Below, piece by piece: positions 11,760 to 22,689 of a stretch of 63,547 nt of DNA (its first letter is position 1; each line of letters begins with the position of its first letter). Position numbers and translations under genes: made by a program. This DNA is from Gnetum montanum (lineage: Eukaryota > Streptophyta > Gnetopsida > Gnetales > Gnetaceae), in NCBI GenBank assembly GCA_015680685.1, contig MNCI01002312.1, positions 454,105 through 517,651 of the forward strand, given 5' to 3'. Below the pieces are notes generated by a model. It was given only the letters and a program-made list of their open reading frames with translations, did no database searches and was not told the origin of the DNA.

Positions 11760-12985
11760 GAGTGGGATCATCAGAAGAAACAACAGTTTCTTCGTAAGGC
11801 CAAGCATTTCATGGAAATCCACAGACACCTTTACAAGGTGTGTGTAGATGGCTTGGTTTGATGGTATGTGCCTGATGAGGATAAACTACACATCCTTCAA
11901 GATGCTCATGAGGGCCCTTGTGGGGGTCACTTTATTGGACAATGCATGGCCGTTAAAAACTTGCTTGTAGGATATTACTAGCCTACACTCTTCAGAGATG
12001 CTCAATGATTTGTCTACTCCTGTGAATGATGTTAGAGAGATGGTGGAATGATAGGACGAATGGAGGGACCTCAATAGTGGATCCAGCCACTAGAACCTTT
12101 TGATAATTGGGGCATCAACATGATGGGTTCCATCACACCCATGTCCAACTGAAAGGAATATATATTCATTGAAGTAGACTACTGTACCAAGTGAGTAGAG
12201 GTAGTAACTGTCACCAACTGTTCCTCAACCACAGCCACACGGTTTGTCCTACAGCAAATCATGAATAGGTTTGGGGTGCCACATGCACTCATTTTAGATA
12301 ATGGAACTCACTTTATAGGCAATACTTTTTGTAAACTCATGCAGCACTTGGAGGTCAAACATAAATTTACAACACCCTATCATCCCCAAGCCAACGAGCA
12401 AGTCGAAGTCACAAATAGGGAGATTACAAAGATCCTAACTAGGACCATTAGCAAATATAGAAGGGATTTGAGCATGAAACTTAACGATGCTCTTTGGGTC
12501 TATCACTCAATGTGGAAACTTCCTATCTGCTATTCTCCTTATGAGTTAGTGTACGGGAAACTACCAAAACTTCCAATTCAAGTAGAACTTCGGACACTAT
12601 CTACCACCAGTGACTTGGGTCTTGACTTATCACTAGCACAATGAGAATGACTCATCAACTTGAATGTGCTAGATAAGAACCAACTAGTAGCCCAATCATC
12701 AAATGTAATACAAAAGGCCTATAATAAAAAACGTCATGATCTGAGGATTCAAAAGGTGAAATTTCAATGTGGAGATAAGGTACTCTACTAGAACCCCACA
12801 CATATACTGCAACATACTAAGTTTCAAACACTGTGGGAGGGACCTTATATCGTTTCTAAAACCTTTTCATCTACGGCCCTACTTATCCAAAAACCTAAGA
12901 ATCCAAAAAAAAACATAGTTAGCCAATATGAAACAGTTAAAACCCTTCCACAAACTCCACCAAACCAGTGTCACTACCCTTTCAT
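11760..12985 (+). pseudogene. Integrase of element D
   Basis: Integrase inserts the cDNA in the nucleus. An N-terminal HHCC-type zinc region is recognisable (GPCGGHF, 11910-11930, then decayed). The core starts at WGINMMG (about 12109), where the usual first catalytic Asp of WGIDF has become Asn. It continues with ILDNGTHFIGNTF (second Asp at 12297) and TTPYHPQANEQVEVTNREI (Glu). The C-terminal part ends with LWEGPYIVSKTF near 12830-12860. I see no chromodomain. Stops are frequent before 12260, but the core from 12261 to 12644 is open. Confidence 0.88.
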
Positions 12986-14440
12986 CACAAAGTCAACCTC
13001 ATTCCATTTTCTAGGTCTGCTCCTCATAGCTCAGTTGTGGGGGAGATCATCATCCGTGCTAATAACCTCTACTGGCTCCTCAGTTGTTTTTGAAAGTTTT
13101 TTTTACAACATTCTTCATATGTTTGACCATTCTTACTTTTTCCTTTATTTATTTCTATATGTATATATGTACTTATCTTTTAGTTGTTTTCTACCTCTCA
13201 TTAATAAGCTATCTTATTTTCAAAAGACATACTAGTATAGTTGTTCCTCTTTGTGATGGTGCATATTATAGTCTGCCTATTATATCTAGTTCCTGCCTTA
13301 GCATTTCTATTCCAAGAAGTCACGTTATAATTTCATTTCATTTAATAGGCAGTAAGTCCATGTCATCCACCCATCCAACCACTCCATTGTTTTCCTTATT
13401 TTGGAAACATGCAATCCCTTTTCCATTAAAACAAATTTTAATTAATTGGTGACTTGTGTAGTTTGTAGACTTGAGGAGGACCCAATGGTTTGAATAGGGT
13501 GTGACTTCAAGGGGAATTCAACATTCTTCATACTTTTCTATTCCCTTATCTGCAAGAGTGTCCTCATGGACTACTTACCACTCCAATATCCTCCCATACC
13601 ACTACATGGGTTTTTTCATGGTGTGGTTCCCATAAAAAAACATGGGAATTCAAAACACACCCCGTAGACCACCTCTAATGGGCTATAAGCACTAGTTATG
13701 GGACTTGTTTTGTTCCCTCTAACTTAGCCCCTTTTTCACTTCCTATCTCTCACTCATGTTGGAGTGGTGTTTGTTTGTGGAGCATTCTTATGCCTTAAAG
13801 GAATGGACTAGTCTTAGAATGTTGATGCGATATCACTAAGCATGGTTGGTTTTGGATCTGAACTAAGGATGGCTCCTACCAAGTCACTTAATCACACACT
13901 TCACAAGGGATTTCATATGACCAAACTTAGGAATTCCATTTCACTCCCTCTTCTCTCCATCATTTGCTTCCCATTACCTACCTCATTGCTAGTTTTATGT
14001 GTTGATCATTTTTTGTGCCTTGCTTGAACTCATAAATTCTTCGGCTGGTTCTCATGGTGTGAGGATTAACTTGTGGTAACCATTAGCTAACTATAGGGCC
14101 CACTGACTCCTATATTGATGATGTGCAAGTGCAACTAAGGCTAATGCCTGCTATGGGGAGAACCCACTTGCATATCCTTTGGTACCGATTGTTAATCTCC
14201 TTCCCCTTTGGTATAATTCGTTAATCATCTCCACTCTATCCATCACATGGCTCTTCACCCACAAAGTTCCATCTTATGATATTCTCCTACCTTCAACTAT
14301 TCTTTTGATGACAATCTTCCTTCCTCTTTCTATTGGATAGTTCTCTAGTCTCTAATTTCTTACATCGCCCCAACTTTGTGTTCCAATCTAAAGATTTGGG
14401 TCCTTACTTCATCGGTCAATGCAAGTCAACTAAGCTGAAT
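12986..14440 (+). other. Non-coding spacer between integrase and ORF X of D
   Basis: There is no coding pattern here. The segment is pyrimidine-rich around 13080-13240. It contains the word sequence GGGAGATCATC soon after integrase (13040), and several stretches that resemble the spacer of element A at 33.0-33.5 kb. It ends in the promoter-like segment in front of ORF X. Confidence 0.5.
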
Positions 14441-14545
14441 AACTACATCAACTAGGCCCCCTATACGCATCCCCCTGCATTTACGTAGCCTCATTTATGT
14501 GGCCCTATCGATGCATGTCAAAAATACTATATATACCCATGTTTT
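14440..14545 (+). promoter_or_regulatory. Internal promoter-like segment before ORF X (element D)
   Basis: A TATATATA box at 14528-14535 lies 62 bp before the ATG at 14597. The preceding 90 bp repeat words of D's own U3 in order: ACATCAACTAGG (LTR: ACATCGACTAGG), ACGTAGCCTCAT (ACGAAGCCTCAT) and CGATGCATG (TTGATGCATC). The natural reading is a second promoter related to the LTR core that drives ORF X. Confidence 0.5.
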
Positions 14546-14596
14546 GCCTTAAAATTACTTTTCCTTGAAATTGAAAAATGATTTACTAAAAAAAAC

Positions 14597-16560
14597 ATGG
14601 AAGGTGAGCTCTACCCTTTCCCTGCCTAATTAGGAAGTTGTGAAAATGGGTAGAGATAACACGTTATGCTAAAGATACACTTCATCATGCCCTAGTTGCC
14701 TCATGGTGCAAAATGATGAAAGACAAGACTCTTGCCCAATGCAAATAAGGGAAGAGTAGCAACCACCTCCACCATTGGCACAAACAACAAGGTCGAGCTC
14801 ATAAACAATCATAGGACACATAAGCAAGATTTTTCAATCGCTCTTGAGCCAGCAAGAGCAATTAGTAGGAACTAGTGGTGGAGAAGACCCTTTGATGTAC
14901 CACCCTGCAATGAGCCATCTTGAACAAGTGGCTCGATCTGTAAGTTTTCTAGAGAGAACAAGGTCGATGTTTTCTACCACATGAACACAAGCCTGCAAGA
15001 ATAGACCTTAGTGTCTGAGAAGTAATGGTGTCCACCCAACAACTATTTTCTAAAATTTTAGAAAATGCCACTACTTTTTCTATGTGCTTGGAGGATAGAG
15101 AGGGGGTGACTTTCCTAGTAATGCAACACCAAGGATAAGAGGTTGCAGTAGAAGTGGTTGCTAAAACAATCACTATGACTCTTAATGCACCTACGACACT
15201 TGAACTAGATGTACATGAACTTGGAGATGTACAGATGTCCACAGGAACTCAACGTAGTAGAATCAATGTAGCCCAATATGAAGAATTGTTGGACCAACTG
15301 GTGGGAACCGAGCAACCACTTCTGGATATTTTTGATCTTCTAGACAACATCACTACCACTCAGTCAAAGTTACTCTCAACCAAGGATAAGTGCCTCATCT
15401 TGGAGGGGCAACTTGAAGTAGCCCAAGTAGATTATCAATGCTTTGCTATGGAATTTGCCCAACTGAGGGCCCAACTTGCAAATATAGCTCTCCTCAACTG
15501 TGAACTTACTAGGGATGAAGCTTTTCAACAGCTTGAAACCAAACTTTAGACATTTGAGAATGAGTGAGAGTTGAAAATCTTTGACAAGTCCTTAATAGAT
15601 GCTCAATCTTACCATCTAAATAAGGACTTAATAGAGGTTCACCAAGAGAATGTTAGGCTAACTACATAAGTTCCTTGCCTGTGCAATGTTGGTGTTGAAA
15701 ATCAACACATGAAAGATTTTATTCATCAACAATAGGAGGAGCTAGCTAGGGTAAACATTGATGTAAGGAGATTGACAGTTGAAAATCATAATCTGTCCAT
15801 GGAGGAAGTTCAAGCCTTGCGATAGAAATCAGCTATTGAAATCACCACTTAGAAAAATGAGGCCCTTAAGTTTGAATGAGTAAAAAATCATTATAGGGAC
15901 CAAGTGGGATTGCAAAAGGAAGTCAATAAAAAATAGATTCAAGTTGAAAAGGTTACAGTGAACCAAGCACTCCAACATCTCAGGGAAGGAGGCAAGGTTT
16001 GGAAACCCATCTTCGATGGATTGAACGCCTACAACCAAGCTAAAATCCATCTCAAAGAGCTACAGATTGAAGAGATGATAGAATACATGGAATTAGCCAA
16101 TCTCCATTATGCAAACTTGGCTATGCTGATAGCTGGAAGGCTGTGGTCAAATGTGGAGAAACATGTGGCCACCTCGTATTCTTTATAAGAGGGCGAGTTC
16201 CAAGCACATAACAAGATAATGAAAAAGCTAGAAATAGTCAATGTGGAACTCGAAGTTTTTCATACCCATTTTAAAGGATAATGCGTAGTTGTAGAGAACT
16301 TGGCTCAATGAATAAATGAATACTAGCAGTTGCAAACATCGGTCTGAGCATTCGATATTGAATGAAAATAGTTTGCTACCTAGTTTGTCAATTTGAAGGA
16401 ACTCTTCCCTACACTTCCATGCCCTTGGGATGTTCCCATTCTAGCACACATAGGTGAAGCTACCTGGATGATGAATGATCCCAAAAGAAAAGAGAAGATG
16501 ATAAGGACATTTCTGGAGGATTTTTGATTACCTCTAAAAGTTGCAGCGACTACATGAAAA
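14597..16560 (+). pseudogene. ORF X of element D: coiled-coil protein 3-prime of integrase
   Basis: This is an extra frame between integrase and the 3' LTR, broken by a few stops. The N-terminal third is decayed. From 15154 it reads as long amphipathic helix: LLDQLVGTEQPLLDIFDLLD, CLILEGQLEVAQVDYQCFAM and FAQLRAQLANIALLNCEL, rich in Leu, Gln and Glu. The C-terminal part has LANLHYANLAMLIAG (about 16090) and DVPILAHIGEATWMMNDP (about 16430). Both recur in element A at 59.85 and 60.2 kb. I know no family with these motifs. Its position is that of the env-like or additional ORFs of Athila and Tat elements, but no signal peptide or membrane segment is seen. Function unknown. Confidence 0.7.
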
Positions 16561-16861
16561 CCATCATCAATGCCTCAACTACCATGTGCACCAGAAGCTA
16601 GCAAAGGCCCATCAAAACCACCACCACTAAGAACTATGTGACCTTCTCCAGCAACTTCAACATTTCAATAGGGTTGAGAATCTATGGTTGTTAGGGTGTT
16701 TAATTCCATTGTCTATGAACATTGCAATTTTGTAATTTGGTTTGCCATACACTAGGACACTTAATATGTTAATAGAGTTAGTGTGTGTGTAAATGTGTTT
16801 TGTTGTGTGTACCATCAATAACTTCATGCCTTCCAAATTGTAATAAACTTGAGGATGAGTT

Positions 16862-16880
16862 TTCACTTAGTTGTGGGGTA
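16862..16880 (+). other. Polypurine tract of element D
   Basis: The sequence TTAGTTGTGGGGTA lies directly before the 3' LTR, the place where plus-strand DNA synthesis is primed. Element A has TTAGTTTTGGGGGTA in the same position, and element C has TTCAATTGTGGGGTTA on the minus strand. The tract is short and interrupted by T. Confidence 0.6.
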
Positions 16881-17772
16881 TGATGAAGTGTTTAGTTGAT
16901 ACATCGACTAGGTTGGGTTAACGAAGCCTCATCAACGCAGCCACGTTGATGCATCACCGTCCACGTATCCGTCCATGCATTAACGTGACCTTGTTAATGC
17001 AGAGCCTGTCTCTCGCTATAAATATATGTGCACCTGCAACATTTATGGCATCTTTTTGGTAGTTGTAGCAAAGCCCTTGCAGTTTGTTTTCATGTAGGTT
17101 AGAATATTTCCCAAGTGCTCACAGTATGTGTGAGAAAGGTGTACAACTCTTTATTCGAGTGCTAATGTACCTGAGCCCATTGGCGTGGGTGACAATAAAG
17201 ATGAGCTTTTTGAACATTCTTTGTAGCATTTGGATTTAATTATTTAAGCATTAAAACACTTTAATATTTTAACATTTTAAGCATTCCAAAGCCCGTTATT
17301 ATTATCACTTTATGGTTATTGTCCTTTTCATATTCTATGAGAACCATAGGCATGACCATCTCAAACATATATCAAAAACTTGGTAACCCAGTGACACTTA
17401 ACGTTTGGTAACCTAGGAGTGGTTAGGATATGCTCAGGATGTGCATGAAATATGGGATCAGTTGCTTATGCTAGAAAGAATTAAGCAATAGAGCAGAACA
17501 ATTACAAATTACCCAACTTTCCATTTCCTACATTAAAAGAATTAGACATTTAAAGATAAAAAAACTGATAAAAATCATTTGGCTCAATCTCACTCAACCA
17601 TTGCTTTAGAATATCACAAGTGAGATTGGGAAGACAATGACAATTCTTATTAAGGTTTTGTTGGCTAGAATTTAGTGTACGTAAGTGCTTGCAGTCTGTA
17701 GAATTCGACCGAGTCACTCGTGAATGCCCGTGATTCATATGGTTGGGCATAGGGGTACCTCACTGCCCATCA
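16881..17772 (+). repeat. 3' LTR of element D
   Basis: This is the second copy of the D LTR, starting TGATGAAGTG and ending CCCATCA. The TATA box, TATAAATA, is at 17017-17024, and AATAAA lies near 17190. It is followed by AAGGG, the target-site copy, and the interrupted GTAAGC donor. Confidence 0.92.
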
Positions 17773-17878
17773 AAGGGTAAGCATGGTTTTAAGTTTTTGT
17801 TTTTGGCTACTGTAATTATTGGTTTTACTAGGATATTTGGTTTTAACATTTTTCTTGCTTGAATTTGTGTACTTATAG

Positions 17879-18144
17879 GTACAAGGTGGATGACAAGGGG
17901 TTCATCAAGCAGGACTAGCTTCTATTCTTAGTCCAAATAGCATTGGAGGTTTTTTCCAAAAACCCCATAGTAAGGCTTGCAGTGGTGGAGCAACTAAGAG
18001 GTGACTTGGGCAGGTACACCACATGTTACTCCAAAGCCTACCAATGTTTTGTAGCCAATGGGACAATGCATGGCTGGTGGGATAAGTCATATCTCATCCA
18101 TATACCCATTGAAGGCCCCCTACAATCCTCTTTCAGCAAGAAAG
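17879..18144 (+). pseudogene. B-prime antisense gene, exon b
   Basis: The exon is bounded by an ACTTATAG acceptor and an AAG/GTAAGA donor. It reads YKVDDKGFIKQD, a stop, then VFSKNPIVRLAVVEQLRGDL and GTMHGWWDKSYLIHIPIEGP. One internal TAG breaks it. The 5' intron is 17777-17878, about 100 bp, a normal plant size. I see no counterpart in element B, where C's insertion probably came with a deletion. The product is unknown. Confidence 0.6.
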
Positions 18145-18350
18145 GTAAGACTTATATTTTTGTTTATATTTCTATTTTCATGTCAACATTTTCATGGCTA
18201 TACAATTGTAGGTTACTTAGGCTTTAAGTGTCTAAATAGTTTTAATGGCTATGTTTGACTATAAATTTGGTTTCAATTCAGTTATACTTTGTTATATTTT
18301 TTGTTTTATCTACCTATGCCTATGCTAATAAACCCTTTGTTATATTGTAG

Positions 18351-19393
18351 GTGTTAGCACCTCCTCCATCGTTGCACTTGTTATTTCAAGATTCTTTGAG
18401 GAGACTTTGATTCTCAAGTATGGAAAGGTGGATTTGGTGTAGCAATGGTTGGCTAGCAAGGTACCTAGGCCTATCCAAGAAAACATTGCTAATTCAAGTT
18501 TGCGTGATCCATTTTCCCCTAGCACCATTGTGTCTACCCTTGAGATGATGAACAGCATTTACTCTTTGATCAAGGAGTGAAGAAGTTCATCATCCAAGTT
18601 CATGGTATTCTTGTTACCTTAACCATCAATGAATCCACTTTTAGTGATCTCTTTGGTATTCCTCGTGAAGGCCTAAAGTTTGTCACTAAGGTGGGTAAAG
18701 ATGTGGAGCACCAAGAGGAGGTGGAGGAGCGGCTAGGCACTCGATGTGATCATAACGGGTTGTCTTGTAGCCAATTCAAGGCTAAGGAGGCATATCCCTT
18801 ATTCCACTCCTAGGGGTTCCCCAAGTTGTTGTCATAGGGAAAAATCATGAGAATTGAACATGTGTGAACCATGAAGAATGTTATTTTGGAGGATGCTCAA
18901 TTCAACTAGATTGGTCACTTAGTTTCTAGGCTTCATGGTGAAATCCTCAAACTCCATGACAACCTCACAACAAAATGCCACATGCATTATGCATTCTTCT
19001 CAACATATTTGAGGAGGTTCATGGAGTTCCTATTGGTGAGGAAGGATGGAAAATGGGTAAGCCAATATCCATTCTAACTCTTCAAGCCATGTGTTAAACA
19101 TGTTTATCCCACTATGTAGACTCAGAACCAGCCACAGGATGTTGGGTAGTCATCGTCTATTACCGCTAAGGCACTTAGTGGTAGGTGTTGTGTTTCCCTT
19201 GATAGCATGGGGATTCAGCCCTAGGTTATGCATGGAGATGTAGATCAGGCTAGGACATTATGAGCTGAAGCTGAGGATTTAGCTAGAGCCAAATTGAAGA
19301 GGCCCATGGTCAAATAGGAAGCACAAGTCATTAAGTAACCCTCCAAGAGTAGGTTTGTGGTGAGACTGGGCTCAATAAGCAATGTGGTCACAA
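18351..19393 (+). pseudogene. B-prime antisense gene, exon c (main exon)
   Basis: The exon follows a TATATTGTAG acceptor and ends at CAA/GTATGA. It contains EETLILKYGKVD, SLIKE, then after a shift VKKFIIQVHGILVTLTINES with FSDLFGIPREGLKF, later HMHYAFFSTYLRRFMEFLL and KPCVKHVYPT. The minus strand of element B has EATLIMKYGNME (about 45890), HIHFTFFARYL and QPCVKHIFLT in the same order. The block with FGIPREG recalls the domain of unknown role often annotated as a plant transposon protein in gypsy elements; that resemblance is weak. Several stops are present. No catalytic motif is seen. Confidence 0.65.
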
Positions 19394-19504
19394 GTATGAT
19401 TTAACTTATCTCAGTTGTTTCACATTGTTGTATTTTATGTTATAGGGCTATATTGTTATTATAAGGCAAGATATACTAAGTTATGCCATGTTTTGCTCTT
19501 ATTG

Positions 19505-19698
19505 TTGTTGTGGACAAACAACAAAAGTTAGCAGACCAAGTAACAATAATAGATGTGGAGCAAAGACACCTAGAGGAGGAGATCCTAGAACACCATGAGG
19601 ATGAAGGATTATCTAATTCCCATTGGATGACTTTGAGACCATATTCAATTTCTCACAGCTCAGTTTACCACCTGTCATCATTTGAGAGGATGCTCCAA
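19505..19698 (+). pseudogene. B-prime antisense gene, exon d
   Basis: This is a short, strongly acidic exon: QKLADQVTIIDVEQRHLEEE, then EHHEDEGLSNS. It ends at CTCCAA/GTACGT. The counterpart in element B (44570-44765, minus) reads EEEVAHGDELHK and FEEEGLLHSNRDDF. The exact 5' border is uncertain. Confidence 0.5.
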
Positions 19699-20075
19699 GT
19701 ACGTATGCGTTTGTTTCATGTGTTTAAGTTATGTTGCTTTGTGCTTAAGCTTGGTCTTAATTGTTTATGGGTTGTTATGCTTACCTTAGATACTAAGCCA
19801 TAGCCTACAACCTCCACCTCCACATTTGCATGAAGAAATGAGTGAACATTCTAAACAAGAGGGAGTTCACGTAGGGGATAGCAAAGGATATGATTGATCA
19901 ATTGCATTAGGTTGCTCCCGATATGGGTAAGTACTTAGTTCATCTTGCACTTTATATTTTTTGCTTTATTGTTGTATTGTTTTAGTTATTTTGTTGTTTG
20001 TTATTCTTTGGCTATTTGGTTACTTATTGTTTTTGCTTATGTTTTAGTTTATGTTATTTTTAATACCTATGCTTA

Positions 20076-20893
20076 GATGAGATCCCAACCATCCCATTGA
20101 GATCAATGCCTTACCTAGCCTATCATCAAATGTAGAGAGTGTACCACATACGTTATATGAAAGTGCCACTGATTGTGCATTTTCATGTACCAAAAACTTC
20201 ATGGGAAATTAAACATTCCAATGAGTTCCTATGGAAATGTGTTGTAGTGTTGGAGAAAGAAAACAAGAGACTAGTTGAGGTAAACAAAGATCTCAAGGAT
20301 CATAAGGAATTCGTGAAAGCCCAAGTGGCTAATAGGAATTCCTTGTGAACCAAGGAGATCGAATGGGCACAGTACTAGAATGCCATCCATAGCAAGGTTA
20401 CCCTTGCTTGGTAGGTTGCTGAATAGAAGCTGCAAATTAACTTGCACATGCGCAATACTAAGGAGTAGAGAGACTGTTGTGCTTGGATTCTTGAGTGGGA
20501 TAGAGCATAGAAGGACCGCAAGAAGAAGTATAAGGCTGAGCATGAAGCTTACCTTAAGTGCTTAAAGGAGGAGTCCATCAATCAACGCAAGTTAGAGCTA
20601 TTTGTGAGGGGGATTTAGGCAGAAGATGTCTTTGAACTATTTGAAGGCATCCTAACCATGGTTGGATCCCCATCTCCTAAGATGTCCATCACTACCACTT
20701 TTGGAGAGGTGACTACTAGGACATTTTCATGAGAGCCACCCACATGTACAAACATTGATGACAACACCCTAACAAGTAGAAATCTTGGGGAGGTGGATTG
20801 GGCCCACATGACTGAGGAACAGATCCTCCATCATTTAGAGGTTGGTCTTTGAAATCTCTCACTAAAAGATGTTGCTTCTAGGCCCTTTGAAGT
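20076..20893 (+). pseudogene. B-prime antisense gene, exon e (coiled coil)
   Basis: The exon follows an acceptor ending GCTTAG. It reads VPHTLYESATDCAFSCTKN, HSNEFLWKCVVVLEKENKRL and a charged helical stretch VEVNKDLKDHKEFVKAQ, then KKKYKAEHEAYLKCLKEES. After EPPTCTNIDD it has EVDWAHMTEEQILHHLEVGL. Element B's minus strand has PHHMYETSKKCVLPCAKPLW, HSNEYL, EPPMWTIMD and EAKILHRLKVNLGKLPLE in the same order. Several TAG stops occur in positions of CAG or TGG. It probably encodes a coiled-coil domain; function unknown. Confidence 0.65.
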
Positions 20894-20989
20894 TTGCTTA
20901 TTTAATTTTGTTAGCACATTTTGGTCATTTAATAAAGTAGGCTTTATGAGATATATTCCATCCTTCTTTTTATGAATGCTACACGCTAT

Positions 20990-21375
20990 TTTTTTGTGGG
21001 TGAGAAGCAAGGGACCTTTCTTGCTTTACAAAGACGAACATCAAAAGTGCTGCAGAATTAGGAGGGTTGCACCACTTACGTGAGCCCTTAAAGGCCTTAG
21101 GGCTTGGATAACTGGATAGCGATAGACCAGCTTAAACGTTCCTATTGTCCAAGTGGATCCATCGTTGAAGGGCTTGATGACGGTGTGGGCAGTCTATTTA
21201 AATTTAACCTACTAGCCAGTGTTAGCGGTGACATTTTAACATTGTCTGAAAATTATGGCGGGAAATGAATACTCCCGTCAACGCTTTGCATTCTCAGGCG
21301 TACGTTTCTATTGGATGCGAGCCATGCACAAGGTCACTGTTGCCGGGCAACCTGAATTAGAAGGAGCAAATTGCA
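20990..21375. other. Start of the gene-fragment mosaic inside the last intron
   Basis: GC content and CpG frequency rise at about 20990, where the decayed intron of the antisense gene ends. The stretch to 21375 contains words such as TGATGACGGTGTGGGCAG and TGGCGGGAAATG but no protein motif I recognise. It is probably non-coding flank carried along with the glycosyltransferase piece. Confidence 0.35.
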
Positions 21376-21771
21376 TTACTTCATCAAACTTGAAAGTGGG
21401 CCGCTCCAGTCATGGAAAGTGTCTGTGAGATGGCAAGAAACAGACGGACAGTCCTGCACAAGCTGGCGCATCATATTTTCAACATGAACCACCATGGCGC
21501 TTCTAACGGATTTATAATGCTCTAGTCTGTAAACGTCTGTCCGTCTGCGGTGGAAGTCAGTCTGGAATCTGCAAAGATCTGAGATCAATTCCCAGAGCAT
21601 CTCTGCTCTGAAGAATTGGGTCTTCTCTATCATTGGTTTTCAGCAACTCTACGTGGGCTGCTTCTGTGTTGACGAATGTGACCACTACACCTGCCTCTGC
21701 AATCTTTCGCACCAGCTGAAGCATCGGATTCATATAGCCCTGCAATGGAAACACAAACGCTACCACATGCC
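21376..21771 (-). pseudogene. UDP-glycosyltransferase N-terminal fragment
   Basis: On the minus strand this encodes the N-terminal acceptor-binding domain of a family 1 plant glycosyltransferase: [19 protein letters not shown] (the catalytic His region usually reads QGH-NP), [17 protein letters not shown] and LGIDLRSLQIPD. After a frameshift near 21550 it continues with RRTDVYRLEHYKSVRSAMVV and CHLTDTFHDWSGPLSSLMK. The active-site His of QGH is changed to Tyr. The C-terminal sugar-donor domain with the PSPG box is missing. It abuts the casein kinase piece head to head at 21771/21772. Confidence 0.85.
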
Positions 21772-22010
21772 CGAAGTCTACAATTCAGTGACAATCCAGA
21801 TTATGCCTACTTGAAGAATTTATTTCGTGAATTGTTTATTCGACAAAGTTTTGAATACGATTATGTTTTTGACTGGACCATCTTAAAGTACCAACAAGCA
21901 CAGAGTTCTAGATCAGCGCCAAAACTTTTGTCGGTACAGCAAGATCCGGGTAGTAGAGCACTGCAATCATCTGCTACATTTGGTGCAGCTACCGGCACTG
22001 TTCATGAGCA
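21772..22010 (+). pseudogene. Casein kinase 1 C-terminal fragment
   Basis: The plus strand reads [40 protein letters not shown] and YQQAQ. This is the end of the kinase fold of plant CK1-like Ser/Thr kinases, followed by the variable Ser-rich tail ([21 protein letters not shown]). Catalytic lobe residues are absent, so it has no activity. The block is continuous where plant CK1 genes usually have introns, which suggests a cDNA source. Confidence 0.85.
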
Positions 22011-22235
22011 AATTGAAGCTGCCGAATTGCCAGAAAGGCTCAGTGCGATGAGCTTTGTTAGATGTCCAATATCAGGCACAATAATCCTCTCCAAGCCTTC
22101 CAGTTCCTTCATGACGAAAATCTCCGCAATGACTGGGATATTCTGTTGAATGGTGGAATGGTGCAGGAAATGGCACACATTGCAAACAAGCAAGAATAAT
22201 AAAAAAGACTGCGTATCACTGTTGCGCATGAACAA
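22010..22235 (-). pseudogene. Possible leucine-rich-repeat fragment
   Basis: The minus strand contains [20 protein letters not shown] followed by [14 protein letters not shown]. The spacing P-IG-LT-L--LSLSGN is that of a plant-type extracellular leucine-rich repeat. Only one or two repeats are present. It lies between the CK1 and HD-Zip pieces. Chance similarity cannot be excluded. Confidence 0.4.
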
Positions 22236-22239
22236 CCAG

Positions 22240-22600
22240 AATTGAAATCAGGGGAACATGCTAATCCTGCAAGAAAGCAGCACGGATGCATCGGGCTCAT
22301 ACATGATCTACGCATTGGTGGATATCGTGGCCATGAATGTCGTATTCAGCGGTGGAGATCCCAACTACGTGGCTGTCCTTCCATCAGGATTTGCCATTTA
22401 CCGGATGGCACGTGCTCACAACGTCCAGATTCTGATAAATTCTCGTCTATGACTTGCTCAGCCGGTGGTGTGGTGCTACTGTTGGAGGATCTCTTCTCAC
22501 AGTAGCATTTCAGATTTTAGTTGATTCAGCTTCCACAGTGAAGCTTTCTCTTGGCTCCGTTGCAACTGTTAACAGTCAAAATCCACTACCAGTGCTCAAG
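22240..22600 (+). pseudogene. Class IV HD-Zip START-region fragment
   Basis: The frame reads [40 protein letters not shown] and AIY. After a frameshift it continues [20 protein letters not shown] and [10 protein letters not shown]. These blocks (DASGS--VYA-VDI, GGD--YVA-LPSGFAI and [13 protein letters not shown]) are characteristic of the START and downstream region of class IV homeodomain-leucine zipper factors (GL2/ATML1/PDF2 group), which control epidermal identity. Homeodomain and zipper are missing. Two coding blocks are joined without an intron. Confidence 0.88.
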
Positions 22601-22689
22601 AGCTTGGCTTCATGCAAACACAGAAGCAGTGTAGATTATGGAACTGCACAAATTATATCATTGAAGAGAAATTCTCAGATTCTAGAGGC

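Larger units (their letters stand above)
5801..17772 (+). mobile_element. Element D: near-complete Ty3/gypsy LTR retrotransposon
   Basis: The element has two direct repeats starting TGATGAAGTG and ending ...CATCA, about 893 bp each, and a five-base target duplication (AAGGA before, AAGGG after). Between the LTRs, in order, are a primer-binding-like site, gag, aspartic protease, RT, RNase H, integrase, a non-coding spacer, an extra ORF (ORF X) and a G-rich polypurine tract. The order protease-RT-RNase H-integrase identifies Ty3/gypsy. Stops and shifts are scattered through every frame, and the LTRs differ visibly, so it is old and dead. An extra ORF 3-prime of integrase is known from the Tat and Athila lineages. 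I cannot place D more exactly by eye. Confidence 0.93.

Noticed and set aside
15154-16190. Host coiled-coil gene
   Set aside because: It lies inside D between integrase and polypurine tract and has a relative in the same place of element A, so it belongs to the element.
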